Source: Loripinus fragilis
Lineage: Eukaryota > Mollusca > Bivalvia > Lucinida > Lucinidae
Length of the DNA: 64,000 nucleotides
Direction of reading: 5' to 3'
Assembly (NCBI GenBank): GCA_964019695.1
Contig: OZ026522.1
Location: 61,031,811 to 61,095,810, forward strand
Shown: one piece after another, positions 1 through 11,514 of the stretch
How positions within the stretch are numbered: position 1 is the first letter of the stretch
Layout: every line of letters starts with the position of its first letter
Program-made: the position numbers and the translations under genes
Notes under the pieces: model-generated
What the model was told of the DNA's origin: nothing
Seen by the model: the letters and a program-made list of their open reading frames with translations, nothing else
The model's database searches: none

Positions 1-216
1 CATATCCACAAATCAAACAAACAGTATTGTTACAAGCTTTTAACAGAGAAATGTCTTATAGTTTTATAACAATCTTTGTCAGATATAGAGATAATTGAAC
101 CCCCCCCCCTGCAAACTTTGTTTGTGGTGGGTATACTGTTTTCACGTTGTCTGTGCTTGCGTGCGTCCGTCTGTCCGTAACGTTGTGTTTTCTTAATAAC
201 TCAAAGAGTCATTACT

Positions 217-2335
217 GGATTTTCATTAAACCTTGCAAACATGTTCATATATGCAAGACAAATACTTTAGACAAAAAAGTAAGGGCTAGGGGCCAATTCT
301 ATTAGAGTTATTTCCCTTTGTAGTTTTAAAACGCTTTTAATATAGGGTTTTATGCTTATGCTATTATAGGCCATACACGGGCCAATCAACTTCTACCACA
401 GCTTTTAATGGAGCAATTTTATACTTTGCCTACACAATGTAGACACATTGAACATATGTATGAAGGAGTTTGGGTTAGAAAAAAATAATTTTTGACAAAA
501 TGACAGCAGTGAGAACTTAGACAATTTTTCCCTAATAAAGGTTTTGTATATGCATAGATGGTGCCTTCATGGGCCAATCAACTCCTACCACAGCTTTTGA
601 TGTAGCAATTTGATACTCTGCCTATACAATGTAGACACAGTGAACATATGTATGAAGGAGTTAGGTTCAGAAAAAATAATTTTTGACAAAATGACAGCAG
701 TGAGAACTAAGACAATTTTTCCCTAATAAAGCTTTTGTATATGCATAGATGGATTTTCATCAAACCTTGCAAACATGTTCATATATGCAAGACAAATACT
801 TTAGACAAAAAAGTAAGGGATAGGGGCCAATTCTATTAGAGTTATTTCCCTTTGTAGTTCTAAAACGCTTTTAATATAGGGTTTTATGCTTATGCTATTA
901 TTGGCCATACACGGGCCAATTAACTTCTACCACAGCTTTTGATGGAACAATTTGATACTTTGTAGATACAATGTAGACACATTGAACATATGCATGAAGA
1001 TGTTTTGTTCAGAAAAAATAATTTTTGACAAAATGACAGCTGTGAGAACTTAGACAATTTTTCCCGAATAAGGTGTGTGTATATGCATAGATGGTGTCTT
1101 TATGGGCCGACCAACTTCTACCACAGCTTTTAATGGAGCAATTTTATACTTTGCCTACACAATGTAGACACATTGAACATATGTATGAAGGAGTTTGGTT
1201 TAGAAAAAATATTTTTTGACAAAATGACAGCAGTGAGAACTTAGACAATTTTTCCCTAATAAAGGTTTTGTATATGCATAGATGGTGCCTTCATGAGCCA
1301 ATCAACTCCTACCACAGCTTTTGATGTAGCAATTTGATACTCTGCCTATACAATGTAGACACATTGAACATATGCATGAAGGAGTTTGGTTTAGAAAAAA
1401 TAATTTTTTGATAAAATGACAGCAGTGAGAACTTAGACAATTTTTTCCCTAATAAGATGTTTGTATATGCATAGATGGTGCCTTCATGGGCCAATCAACT
1501 CCTACTACAGCTTTAAATGGAACAATTTGATACTTTGCCTATACAATGCAGACACATTGAACATATGCATGAAGGAATTTGGTTTACTAAAAATGATTTT
1601 TGACAAAATGACAGCTGTGAGAACTTAGACAATTTTTCCCTAATAAGGCTTTTGTATATTCATAAATGGTGCCTTCATTGGCCAATCAGCTTATACCACA
1701 GCTTTTATTGGAGCAATTTGATACTTTGTAGATACAATGTAGACACATTGAACATATGCATGAAGGAGTTTGGTTTAAAACAATTGATTTTTGACAAAAT
1801 GACAGCTGTGAGAACTTAGACAATTTTTCCCTAATAAGGCTTTTGTATATTCATAGATGGTGCCTTCATTGGCCAATCAACTTCTACCACAGCTTTTAAC
1901 AGAGCAATTTGATACTTTGCCTATACAATATAGACACATTGAACATATGCATGAAGGAGTCTGGTAGAAAAGCATTAATTTTTGACAAAATGACAGCTGT
2001 GAGAACTTAGACAATTATTCCCTAATATGGCTTTTGTATATACATTGATAGTGCCTTTATGGGCCGATCAACTCCTACAACAGCTTTTGATGAAGCAATT
2101 TGATACTTTGTCGATACAATGTAGACGCATTGAACATATGCATGAAGGAGTTTATAATTTTTGTTGAACTTAGACAATTATTCCCTTATATGGCTTTTGT
2201 ATATGCTTGGATAGTGCCTTTATGGGTCGATCAACTCCTACCACAGCTATTGATGGAGCAATTTGATACTATGCCTATACAATGTAGACACATTGAACAT
2301 ATGCATGAAGGAGTTTATAATTTTTGTTTGCACAG
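217..2335. repeat. Tandem satellite of about 191 bp with a duplicated leader
   Basis: Units containing TTTTGACAAAATGACAGC, TTCCCTAATAAGG, a CATAGATGGTGCCTTCATGGG segment and CTACCACAGCTTTT recur with a spacing of about 191 bp. Anchor positions are near 1024, 1216, 1407, 1600, 1790 and 1981, and also near 491 and 682. The last two units are shortened. A leader of about 165 bp (217-380), unlike the monomers, is repeated at 751-910, so a larger block of about 534 bp (leader plus monomers) was also duplicated. Just upstream, 100-210 holds a C-tract and GTCCGTCTGTCCGTAACG, a motif I associate with bivalve non-autonomous elements carrying internal tandem arrays (from memory, untested). Confidence 0.85.
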
Positions 2336-2427
2336 ATTCTACTGAAATCTTCTTTTCAAAACTAAGGTCTGCTGGTTTGAACTATTACTTGCCAAGTTTT
2401 TTCACTGACTCTTACTGTGCGGGGGGT

Positions 2428-3885
2428 ATCTAATAGTCGGGGAACCAAAGTCGCGTATGTGCAAAAACACAAATTTTTGCACCCGAAAGGTATACGGCTG
2501 GAATTTTGTATACTGATAGTCTAAATAGTGCTTGATATGAAACCACTGTATAGCAATGCGACCAGAATTGCATTTCGCGGAAAAATGCATTTTTTGTATG
2601 CCACATAGGTCATGTTAAGCAACTTTTCATAGCATAGAAATTGTGATGTTTCCCTTATAAAGAGTATGCTTTTGGCCTTCAAAAGAACCGTCTCATCTAA
2701 TAGGTCCATTTAAGTACCCACAACATATGTTTTGGTTGAGAAATAACAAAACTAATTTTCCATTACGCACTCTTATCTGGAGGATGGGTATGAGAAGCCG
2801 TTTGACTGTTCGATAATACAATAATACACTATCAAATGCATTTAAAAGTATGGGCAGTCATTTATGCACCAAAATAATCTTCTTATGGACATTTTTGTCT
2901 TTACAAATACTATGCGGTAACATTTCTGCATCTCTGACGGGGACAGACAGGTTTTTCATGTTGATATGATAATGGTTATACAAGTTTTTTCATATTTATT
3001 TTACCACTGTTAAATGAAATTATTTTTTTTCAGTAGATAAAAATCCCCTTGGTCCCTACAACGAACCTCTTTTCAAAGCTGCTGTAAATATTGAAGATAA
3101 ACTTCCTTTAAACCTAGATAAATTCCATTTATGTGTTAAACTGCTCTTAAGTTGTCCTGATATTTAACTACGCACCAGCTGGCATGGACTAAATTACTAA
3201 GTATCAAATTATCGTTGTTTCATATTTTTACTTTTCAGCTACCTTTTCTAGTTTGCCATAGAAAATAAAATAAATTGTGTAAAATTATGTCCCAAACGTA
3301 TGTCTAACTGTATGTAGTGTTTAAACAGATTCAATTAAAAATCTATTTATTTATGCCAAAAATGTGCAATTCAAACCACTTCAGCGGGAGGACAAAAGTG
3401 AATAAGTAAGCACACAATTTTTTGCGAGATATGCGTCCAAGCGATCTATAAATAATTATCAAATACAGTTTTGGGCAATAAATGCAGCTTTCATGAGATT
3501 CAAAGAAAAAAAATCTAAAAATTTAATTTTAAAATGAGGGTGCCCTAATCTACATGCTTTAAAAATTAATAAGCGGTATTCTTAGATGACAACCACTGCT
3601 TCTGAGGTCTACACCGATGTTGAATTATTATTTAAACTCCATATTTTTCAATCCTGAACTTTTTTGATAAAAATATATGACATTTTGAAAAACAATATTT
3701 TGACATGTTCTTGCTGGGCTTCCGTAGAAAGTTGACTGCTCTGGTGTTATGCAAGTGGGTCGAGTCCGCTATACAGTGGTTTCAGGTACACCATAGAATT
3801 ACCTTTGCAACCATGCAAAATCCAGCTGTATACCTTTCGGGTGCTAGGGTTAGCATTTTTTCTACCTTGGTTCCCCGTCTATAAT
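2428..3885. mobile_element. Non-autonomous element with about 130-bp terminal inverted repeats
   Basis: The segment 2428-2561 (CGGGGAACC, CACCCGAAAGGTATACGGCTGG, GAAACCACTGTATAGC) recurs as its reverse complement at 3750-3885 with scattered differences. The element is about 1.46 kb. The interior has no convincing reading frame. At 2,671-2,780 it holds one arm of a second inverted-repeat family (AAGTACCCACAACATATGTTTTGG) also present at 23.3 and 23.8 kb. Confidence 0.75.
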
Positions 3886-4324
3886 GAGCATTGCTTATTG
3901 ACTTTTTTTCATTTTTTGACAATTTCTATATCATACCCTATATAAACCCGAGACATCCATATTTGCAAGAGGGCTGATATTGTTGATATGGGTCGAGGTT
4001 GATATAGGTTATGATATGAAAAGGCTCTTTATACACATTTGTTTTCTAAACAAATTATCCATGTTCATATATTTTATCCTCCAAACTATTTATATTGCAT
4101 GTAATTTGTATTCAGACAAGTAACTCGTTTAAATTATATGCCTGCATGTTTTTTTAGTTTACCTGTCATCAGTGGGAAGCACAGAGAGGTTGAGCAAAAT
4201 CCTACTTGACAGGCATGAGTGTACACGAAACACATGTGGTGACCGAGTGCTCCAAATGTGGTGATACAGCTTTTTGCATGTGACCAACTATCGCACCTCA
4301 TTATAATACCCAATTATTAATCAT

Positions 4325-4480
4325 CCTAGTGGCTTCAGCTGCTGTCTGTTCTATGACGGTGACTCTGTTGTTGTTGTTGATTTATTGTTAACTGTTGCTC
4401 CCAATGTTTGTGGAGTTTTGTGCATGATCCTTGTTTTGTATTGTGTACTAACTGTCCCTTCTTGTTTAACAATTATCTCA
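4325..4480 (+). mobile_element. Fragment of the dispersed retroelement tail
   Basis: The segment (GGCTTCAGCTGCTGTCTGTTC, GACTCTGTTGTTGTTG, CTCCCAATGTTTGTGGGAG-like) matches the middle of the tail seen at 13.7 and 20.3 kb. It is diverged and truncated at both ends. The preceding 3,886-4,324 shows nothing recognisable. Confidence 0.55.
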
Positions 4481-4579
4481 CTTTCTTGTTTTTTTGTAAA
4501 CAGTGAATGTTAAGTCAGACTTCTCATCAGCTAATCACGTTAATTTGATAACTGATACCAAGTATCTGCTTTATCTTAC

Positions 4580-4839
4580 CTCTCTGTTACAGTTTGGCGA
4601 CTTTGCATATTTTTCTGTGACACAACAAATGACAACCTTGGCTCCTCTGATCCCGTTATCAATTTTAGCAAACAGCTTGTCTCCTCCACCCATCTGCCCT
4701 ATATCAAGCCAGCATTCATATCCAGCCATGTTAAGATGTTGCTTTAAAAGTTTAACTTCATTCTGCACGCCCCACTGGTAGCTTATAAAAACTGGTGGTG
4801 GACTTGGATATTCAAATTCTTCATCTTCTACTACACCCT
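4580..4839 (-). CDS. Death-TIR gene, first TIR-domain exon (residues about 827-913)
   Basis: This exon has 260 nt, phase 1 in and phase 0 out. The acceptor ATGATTTTCCAG fits the phase of the Death exon, and the donor is GAG/GTAAGA. An acidic, Pro-rich linker (EDEEFEYPSPPP) leads into TIR strand A, VFISYQWG (box 1). Then come helix A, CWLDIGQMGGGDKLFAKID, GAKVVICCVT and YAKSPNCNRE (box 2 side). This is the first half to two thirds of a TIR domain; the usual continuation (a LADAL-KPIIP-like segment) was not found and is presumably below position 1. There is no Glu between W870 and I886, where NAD-cleaving TIRs carry the catalytic Glu; the nearest acid is Asp 880. The chosen acceptor is favoured over an upstream Met preceded by an in-frame stop. 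Confidence 0.92.
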
Positions 4840-4989
4840 CTGGAAAATCATAAACCCACTCCTTCATGAATATTTATGCTAATCTCCACACACTGTCACA
4901 GTGATTCATTATTAAAATAAACTTTCATGTTTGTACATAGAAAAAAACAATTACTTGTCGGGTACACCAGTAAAGTATCATATCTAACT

Positions 4990-5463
4990 ATAAACTGGCC
5001 AAAAGAAGTTCAGCCCCAGCTGATTTTTTTCCATAGACTAATTGCAAAAATATCATGTTTGCTTTATCATAACATTTTACTGAATACAGATTTTTGCATC
5101 AACTTTTCAGCGAAGTAGCCACAGAGTTTGTTCTCAACGTGTAAGGTTTCACCAATATTGAATAACTTTCCCAAGCGCTTCACACTTCAGTCAATGTCCC
5201 ATTTCGTTCCCAATCATTCATATAGTAAAATTGGCAAAAATATGGATACTCTTTGAAAATTAAGTACATGTTAAACGACAATCTTTATTTTCAATTGACT
5301 CTTTGCGTAATTACACTTAAGGTATTGTTGTCTAACTTGATTTGAGTTAGAGTTTCCAACTATTTTAGATAGCTTTATAAAAAAAACAACTAAGCTTCAG
5401 GAAGTTAACATTATGCATATGGGGAAAAACTTACATAGGGCTTAACTTTTTTGGCCAGTTTAT
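4990..5463. mobile_element. Small inverted-repeat element
   Basis: ATAAACTGGCCAAAAGAAGTTCAGCCC at the left is matched at the right by the reverse complement of GGGCTTAACTTTTTTGGCCAGTTTAT. The arms are about 27 bp with three differences; the whole is about 475 bp, with a non-coding interior. It lies within the Death-to-TIR intron. Confidence 0.55.
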
Positions 5464-5615
5464 TTCCATACCAAGTGGACCCTTGTCTGGTCTCAGTTTG
5501 CTCTGTAAGGTGTCTCTATCAGGTAAAGAGTTAAATAAGCCCACTCAAAGGAATCAAATATTAACTTATGTGCATAATGTTATTTTTAAAACATATGTGT
5601 ACAATAGTCTACATG

Positions 5616-5890
5616 CACGGATCCAGAGTGAGGGACAAGGAGTATGGACCTCCCTGAAAAGTCACAAAAATATGGGGTTTCTAAGCAAAACTGGTCCGGA
5701 TCCCCTGAAAAATCACAAAGCTACAAAGCCAGCATTCAAGTTTGGCCATCATCAGCCCTCCAGCAAAATGCCATTTAAATGGTGTTTCGCTGGCGGGCAG
5801 ATGATGGCCATCACATAGTGATATTTGGATTCTCTTATCAACTAAAAAAACCCTGTCAAAGCTGCACCCCTCTGACAAACTCATTCAAAG
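5616..5890 (+). mobile_element. GGATCC-ended MITE, copy 1
   Basis: It begins CACGGATCCAGAG. It has two CCTGAAAA-TCACAAA motifs, a perfect internal hairpin around CGCCAGC...CATTTAAATGG...GCTGGCGGG, and a GACCCTCTGACAAA-like right end. Copies 2-4 at 23.4, 28.4 and 48.3 kb share this order. Short accidental reading frames cross it in several frames and are not genes. Confidence 0.75.
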
Positions 5891-7277
5891 ATAAAGACCG
5901 AAGCTAGTACCCCCAAAAACGGCGCTAGGTGGCGCATTAGATAACTGTTTGTTGTTTCTTTCACCAGAAGAGTTCTTTGCCAACCTTATGAATTCACTGC
6001 CCAATGGAAGCTACTTTCAGTTTCAATTTCAGGGATGTCATTTCTTAATGAAAATTGAGGTCACAATTCTAAATCCTGGTATGACACACTTGTAAAGCAT
6101 TTCAATAACGGTACCAACATTACCTGACCAAATACCAACTTAAATAACTGTTATTATGTTGCTTTGCTACACAAAATTACACTTATTTTGCCCTCGCTTC
6201 AACTTGGCAGAAATTTTGGGCGAACACGATGCTATCATTCGATTAAAAACCAGTCAGTTGACTGTGTTCTTTTAGCCACTCTGAACTAGAACCGAACCAC
6301 GTGCCGTGCAAACTCCCCAAAAGTGCCAAACATACTTCTTGTTGATCTTATACCAGAAAATTGGGGAGTTTACGAACGGCATAGTGATAAAGAGGGTACA
6401 CACAATTATTTATTTGCATTGCATATTCAGAATTTCTCGTGCATTTTTATAGGCTACCGATTCAGTTCCAATTGTTGTGTGGATAATTAATTTGGGTAAA
6501 TACGTAGATATGCTCACTAATTAAGGTCTGCAAGTTTCCCATATGGTGTCTCTGGTCAGGTGTAGTACTTGAGTTCTCAAATTTGCCCTTCTCTCTACTT
6601 TGTATATTTTTAAATGTGTTCCAAGCCTCATATAATATCATTGTGTTTTGGTGTCACATCCCTTTTTCCACCCTTTTCCCATTGACCTGGCACTTTGTAT
6701 TATATAAATATGTTCATGGAAAGCGTGGGGATTTGCTCAATTAGGTGCTTATGTAATTTGGTTTCTGCTCCTTTTATTCGGGTAGACGAGTTTCATCTTT
6801 GGATCATTTTCTTATTTGACCTTAGTTTGAGTTGAGGTTAGGGGGCTGCTATGTGTATATATCGGGTCATTATGTTGTTATATTTTACTCTTGATATTTG
6901 GGAGGTTTATGTCCAATAGGGCTGTGCCTGCAACAAATATTGTAGTAAATTGCAATGGCAGGTTTGGCAGATTGCAGTCAGAATTATAATCATAGGGTGT
7001 GGTAGCTGAGCCAGTTGCTCTTTGTTTTTATAATATATTCTATAAATAAACATCTTCTGATTGGCCAAGGTGCATAGCCACTCGAGTCGATAAAACTACA
7101 TATTGCATGGTTTGCCGGACGTGACGTTGCAAAGCACATGGCAAGAGGTAATATTGACTGGCTTACGGGAAGTGACGTCAGAACGTTAAGTAATTTCGCA
7201 TGATCGATCTGTAACGTCAACGTTTTAATGGTCTAAAATGGCAGGAAATGCATAACATACATTTATTATATAATAAA
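5891..7277. other. Intron sequence, no gene seen
   Basis: AT-rich intron between the Death and TIR exons. A small imperfect hairpin pairs CCGTGCAAACTCCCCAA (near 6,304) with TTGGGGAGTTTACGAACGG (near 6,362). Nothing else was recognised. Confidence 0.6.
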
Positions 7278-7421
7278 ACAATTGTTGACTTATGATTCGG
7301 TAGACATGGAGTGTTATTGAACAGTTAACTTAATCATATTGACCTCCGCTCCGCGTCGGTCAATATGACGTTTACTGGTCAATAACACTCCATGTCTACC
7401 TCAACATAAGTCAATAATTGT
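7278..7421. mobile_element. Hairpin MITE
   Basis: The left arm ACAATTGTTGACTTATGATT and GTAGACATGGAGTGTTATTGA pairs with the right arm TCAATAACACTCCATGTCTAC and ATAAGTCAATAATTGT. A shorter second palindrome (TTGACCTCCGCTCCGCGTCGGTCAA) sits in the middle. It is about 144 bp. The 600 bp after it (7,422-8,030) hold nothing recognisable. Confidence 0.75.
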
Positions 7422-8034
7422 ATAGTATCATAAAGCCATTTCTCTCCAGGGGATTTTGTCATGGTAAATATACTTTTACTTTATTTCAAAATATTAATTC
7501 TACCAAGCCTGATTTAAATGAAAATATGAAATTTATGGGTCTATAAGCAGCTTTGTTCAGTCAATTGTTGACGCTTTGCGATAGCATTGATCAAAAAGTG
7601 ATTTTCGCACCGTTTTTTGTATGTCATCTGCGTAGGGCATCTGCTGCACACTTTTATGTGATGTATGTAATTGTCGCCTGCTGCCAAGCATTAGGGTTGA
7701 ATGAAGCGTCATACTTGTTAATGTAGGCCATTGTGAGAGCCTACTAGTTATTTCAGCTGTATTTAATTTACCTGAGTGTCATCTGCTTAGGCCGTCTGTT
7801 GATATAAAACGTTCATATTTTGGAGTTGCCTGTTTGTGCATCGGTTGATAACCCACTTGTATGGTAGGCATTGATGTTGTAAAGCAGTAGCATTACAGAC
7901 ATTGTTGGTACTTTGCTGGTGTTTACTCATTGTTATAGCTATTAACTAGCATTCACGCATTGTAATAAGTACACATACAAAAGAACGTATATTTGCAGTG
8001 AGGTTTATTGAATTTGTTTGTTTGTTTTGTTGCT

Positions 8035-8335
8035 TTACGTCCCAAGACAACAGCTATGGTCATTGCGGGTCAGTTCACCTAACCACACTTTTTTCCTGGG
8101 CAAGCTTGAACAAGCAGTTAACCAGTAATCGTGCACATACTTTCCCTTGTAACTGACAACAACCTTCATGAGTGATTCAGCGTAAGGGAGGAGAATGACC
8201 GTAGAAATTATTTCACGATCAATCTCCACGGAAGTATGGGACCGGACCAGGATCGAATTCGCGATCCCTGGATCTGCAGTCAGCTTCGCATCTGTAACCA
8301 GACACGTTACCGACTGCGCTACGCGGCCCCACACA
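8035..8335 (-). mobile_element. tRNA-derived SINE
   Basis: On the minus strand the element starts GGGGCCGCGTAGCGCAGTCGG and runs through a tRNA-like A box (GTAGCGCAGTCGGTAACG) and B box (CGAATTCGATCCTGG). A tRNA-unrelated body with an accidental 99-codon frame follows. The head resembles a dihydrouridine-arm/T-arm pair, so it is an RNA polymerase III-type retroposon, not a tRNA gene. Confidence 0.75.
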
Positions 8336-8655
8336 TCAAATGAATGTATCTATATGTGAAGCTATGTAAGTAAGATACATGCGGTTCAAAATAAGAACAT
8401 ATGTATACTGTTCATGGAAAGTTAGGCACATGCGCACTTTTCATATTAAGGCATTAATTAAAATAGTTATTATGGATAAATGGATTGTTATTTACTATAA
8501 TCTATTAGGTGCACATGTATATGACTGAGGAAAATAGAGTGCTTATAAGGAGCTAATGTATACTGTTCATATTAATTAAGCACATTAAGTTAATTATGCA
8601 TCACTTGTGAGTTCATTTGTATATGCCAGGGGTACACAATCATGTTTGCTTGCAT

Positions 8656-9495
8656 GTATACTGAACAGCAAAAGAAACGCATATTTTGCATATTTGGTAA
8701 AGTGGATAAATTGGGGTTTAATAACTGATCTAATGATATGCAAGGTATCAATGATGCATCGAACATGTGTATTATCAAATGCATCACAAATGGATAGCTC
8801 ATTTGAACAATGATAATAAAGGGGGGTAACTCTGGGCGTAACGAAATAGCTAATCATAAAGGCGACTTCCCAGATGGTGTATGCCTCAAACCACTGAACT
8901 GATTTGAATGAAACTCACTCTGCGTAATAATCTGGACATACAGACTACTTATGAAGATTAAAATGCCCAGAATTCTTTAAGGTGGACCATTGTGACCCAG
9001 TTACATTATTGGATAATTGACCGGAAGTGTGCTTAAGACAGGCAAGAAAGTGTCCAAACAATTGTTTTAAGCGGTTCTAAAGGACAGTTCCTTACTTGAC
9101 ATCAATCATACTGTGCTAGATTTTCTTACACCCCAAAGATTCCAGTGGTTTAATATACCAATGCAAAAAATGCAAAAATGAAGATTCTTTGGATTAACAG
9201 TATAAATCCTACAGCAATGAATTTTAAAGTTTTATAATGTTTTCTTATCTGTTACATTATGCAATGAAATTGGATTCAAATCATGGCTTTTTCCGATGTT
9301 CAGCACTGTTTTTACGTTTTTTTGCATTAATTAACAAAAAATAATAAATAACCGTGTAATGACAAAACAAACGGTCTAGAACGAACGCATGAGTCCGTTC
9401 AAACATGTTCATATCATTCAGGGTAAAATTTAATCAGAGTTTCTGGTATTAAATGGATATTGGATAGTATGCGTTTCTTCTGCTGTTAAGTATAC
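8656..9495. mobile_element. Inverted-repeat element (840 bp)
   Basis: The left end GTATACTGAACAGCAAAAG and AAACGCATA matches the reverse complement of the right end (TATGCGTTT, CTTCTGCTGTTAAGTATAC). The interior has no coding frame. The short motif ATGTATACTGTTCAT occurs three times around it (8,402, 8,558, 9,551), possibly remnants of relatives. Confidence 0.6.
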
Positions 9496-10987
9496 GTTTA
9501 TTATGAGGGAATGCAAATTGTTATCGTCTGGTCTAAGTATATAAGGAGAGATGTATACTGTTCATCTTTAGTAAGACACCACACTTACTAAATCTGTCTA
9601 GACTTATGAATTTATATTTATTATGTGCTACTTGTAATACCTTTATTGCATCACAGCATCACCAGAATACTATGTTACTGATACTTTCCACTAATCCATG
9701 CATGCATATACTGTGTGGTTTATTATACAATATTCAATTCAGAGTTCTTGATTTTATTAATTGCGAAATGGCTTCAACAGCAAGGAGTCATGTTGAAGGT
9801 GTATTAAAAATATTCTGCAGTACCTGTTGGTTACTTAGCGTTTGTGCAGAAATCTAGCATAACCATGGTGGTATCTGACAGCTTTTGGGGTTACAGTATT
9901 GAGTGCTAAAAGTGTTTTTGTACTTCAAGCACATGAACTCTTGTTAGTTTCGGCCATCGTTGAGTAGATTAAGGTCCTCAAATGTGGTAAATCATAATTG
10001 ATGTTTAAGGGGTCACGTATAGACTGTGTGCTGCCTATGTTGTTGTTACGTACTCACATTTGCCATTATAGCATCCCTGTGTTTTTTGGGGGTCTGATTT
10101 CGTTTTATTATAGTCGATTCTTACTGACTTGTATCATATGACATGGAGCATGTGCATTCAGTATGTGATAAATATATGGAAACGGGATAGAATTATAGCC
10201 TGTGATGTTTAATATGGAGGTACCCAGAGCATGATACTTAATTTCAGGTCCGCCCTAAGATATACGTGAAGATCTTAAATGTTGAAAGTAAACTGTTGAG
10301 ATGTAATGTGAGGCTCTTTGCCTGATATACTATACAGTATTGGTCACCTTTAGTTATATGACGCTCTGGTGTTTGTGGAAACCATGTGTCTTTCCTATTG
10401 TGATACAAGAGAACCATTTTTGATACTGCACTAGTATGAAAGTGGTACTAGTGCGAAATACAGGGCAGCAAACAAGAAGTTAATTTAATATTCTAAATTA
10501 TTTTTTAATAGAGAAACAAGCCAACTAACTTTTAGCAACGTTCCTCGATTTTCCTTTGGAAGCCATCAAAACTTTGTTCAAGCCAGATCAGCAAGATCAC
10601 AGATGATGCCATAGACATTACATATATTTTTTTTTCTTTCAATGTTTTCTTAATTATATTATTATTTTTAGTTCAAAAATGTTTTGTGCTTAATTCCACA
10701 ATTGTTTGTGATCAGCGATCGTCCGTTGTGGTATGCACTTGCGTTGGGCTCATCCATCCTTGACAATTGGCACATTTTAAAAATTCAATATTAATAAACA
10801 ATACTATAAGATTGAATATACCATCAGTAGAATGATAGAAAATTCTTTTTGTCAGTGTCGTATGTTTTGTCTTAACCATACTGTGGTGTGCTGCAGGTCA
10901 TATTCAAATAGGACTAAATCATATTATCATAATTGTTTTAGCATACTTTGCAACACAGAGCAAATGTTTAATTCTCTTGATACATAC
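9496..10987. other. Intron sequence, no gene seen
   Basis: About 1.5 kb of AT-rich intron. Short open frames near 9,606-9,857 and 10,832-11,047 lack splice context and protein-like composition; the latter overlaps the Death exon on the other strand. Confidence 0.6.
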
Positions 10988-11261
10988 CAGCAGCTTTCAT
11001 GGCATTTTCAACAATTGCAGCTCCATCTGTTCTATTCATTTCAGTAAGAGCATTAAGAACTCCAAAAGATGCCTCACTAGTTTTGTGTGTAGCATACCAC
11101 TCGCTCAGTAACGCCATACAAGGATCATGTTGTGTAGCCCAACCTCTTATATCATCATTGCTGTAACCAAGGCGACTAGCTAGTAGACGCCAATCATTCT
11201 CGACTGTTGGGTTCATCAGTTTTGTCAGATCCCGAGACCATTTAGGGGCATTGGTCATTGT
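10988..11261 (-). CDS. Death-TIR gene, Death-domain exon (residues about 736-827)
   Basis: This exon has 274 nt, phase 0 in and phase 1 out. The acceptor is TTAACATTTTCAG and the donor CTG/GTATGT. It encodes essentially a whole Death domain: a basic helix (KWSRDLTKLMNP), the hallmark NDWRLLASRLGYSNDDI, a DPCMALLSEWYATH stretch, and helices 5-6 (FGVLNALTEMNRTDGAAIVE). The pattern W-x-x-LA-x-x-LG, I, DP, LL-x-x-W, L-x-x-AL-x-x-x-x-R-x-D is that of the Death superfamily as in MyD88, IRAK and UNC5. Death domains assemble helically with other Death domains; the partner is unknown. A 1,000-bp inverted-repeat element starts 253 bp upstream. Confidence 0.92.
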
Positions 11262-11514
11262 CTGAAAATGTTAAAACATTTACACTTTAAAATTGTCTAT
11301 CAATTGCTAACATCTAAAAACTCAAAGTATTTTTCAGAACTTAAAAAATCACAATTGGAATGTATTACCATAGGATAAGAGGCGTTTTTCTGCATTGTTG
11401 TACTTTCAGTAAGATAATAATTGCCAGGTAATCTTTTGATAAAAGCAAACTTATCGTTTTCATTTTTAGAGGGTTTGGTTATATATCAATAACATACATA
11501 CATACGAGGGTTGT

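Noticed and set aside
1..4579. Search for the second TIR exon
   Set aside because: I looked on the minus strand for the usual LADAL-KPIIP-like and WPP-like continuation and did not find it; the region is satellite and inverted-repeat DNA. It is presumably below position 1.
4840..4867. Met at 4,865-4,867 as the start of a TIR-only gene
   Set aside because: A TAA lies in frame 9 nt upstream, so a start is possible. However, the acceptor TTTTCCAG at 4,840 gives the exact phase to join the Death exon, which is the more economical model.
8035..8334. 99-codon minus-strand frame
   Set aside because: It is the body of a tRNA-derived SINE that is open by chance; similar frames occur wherever this SINE type is found.
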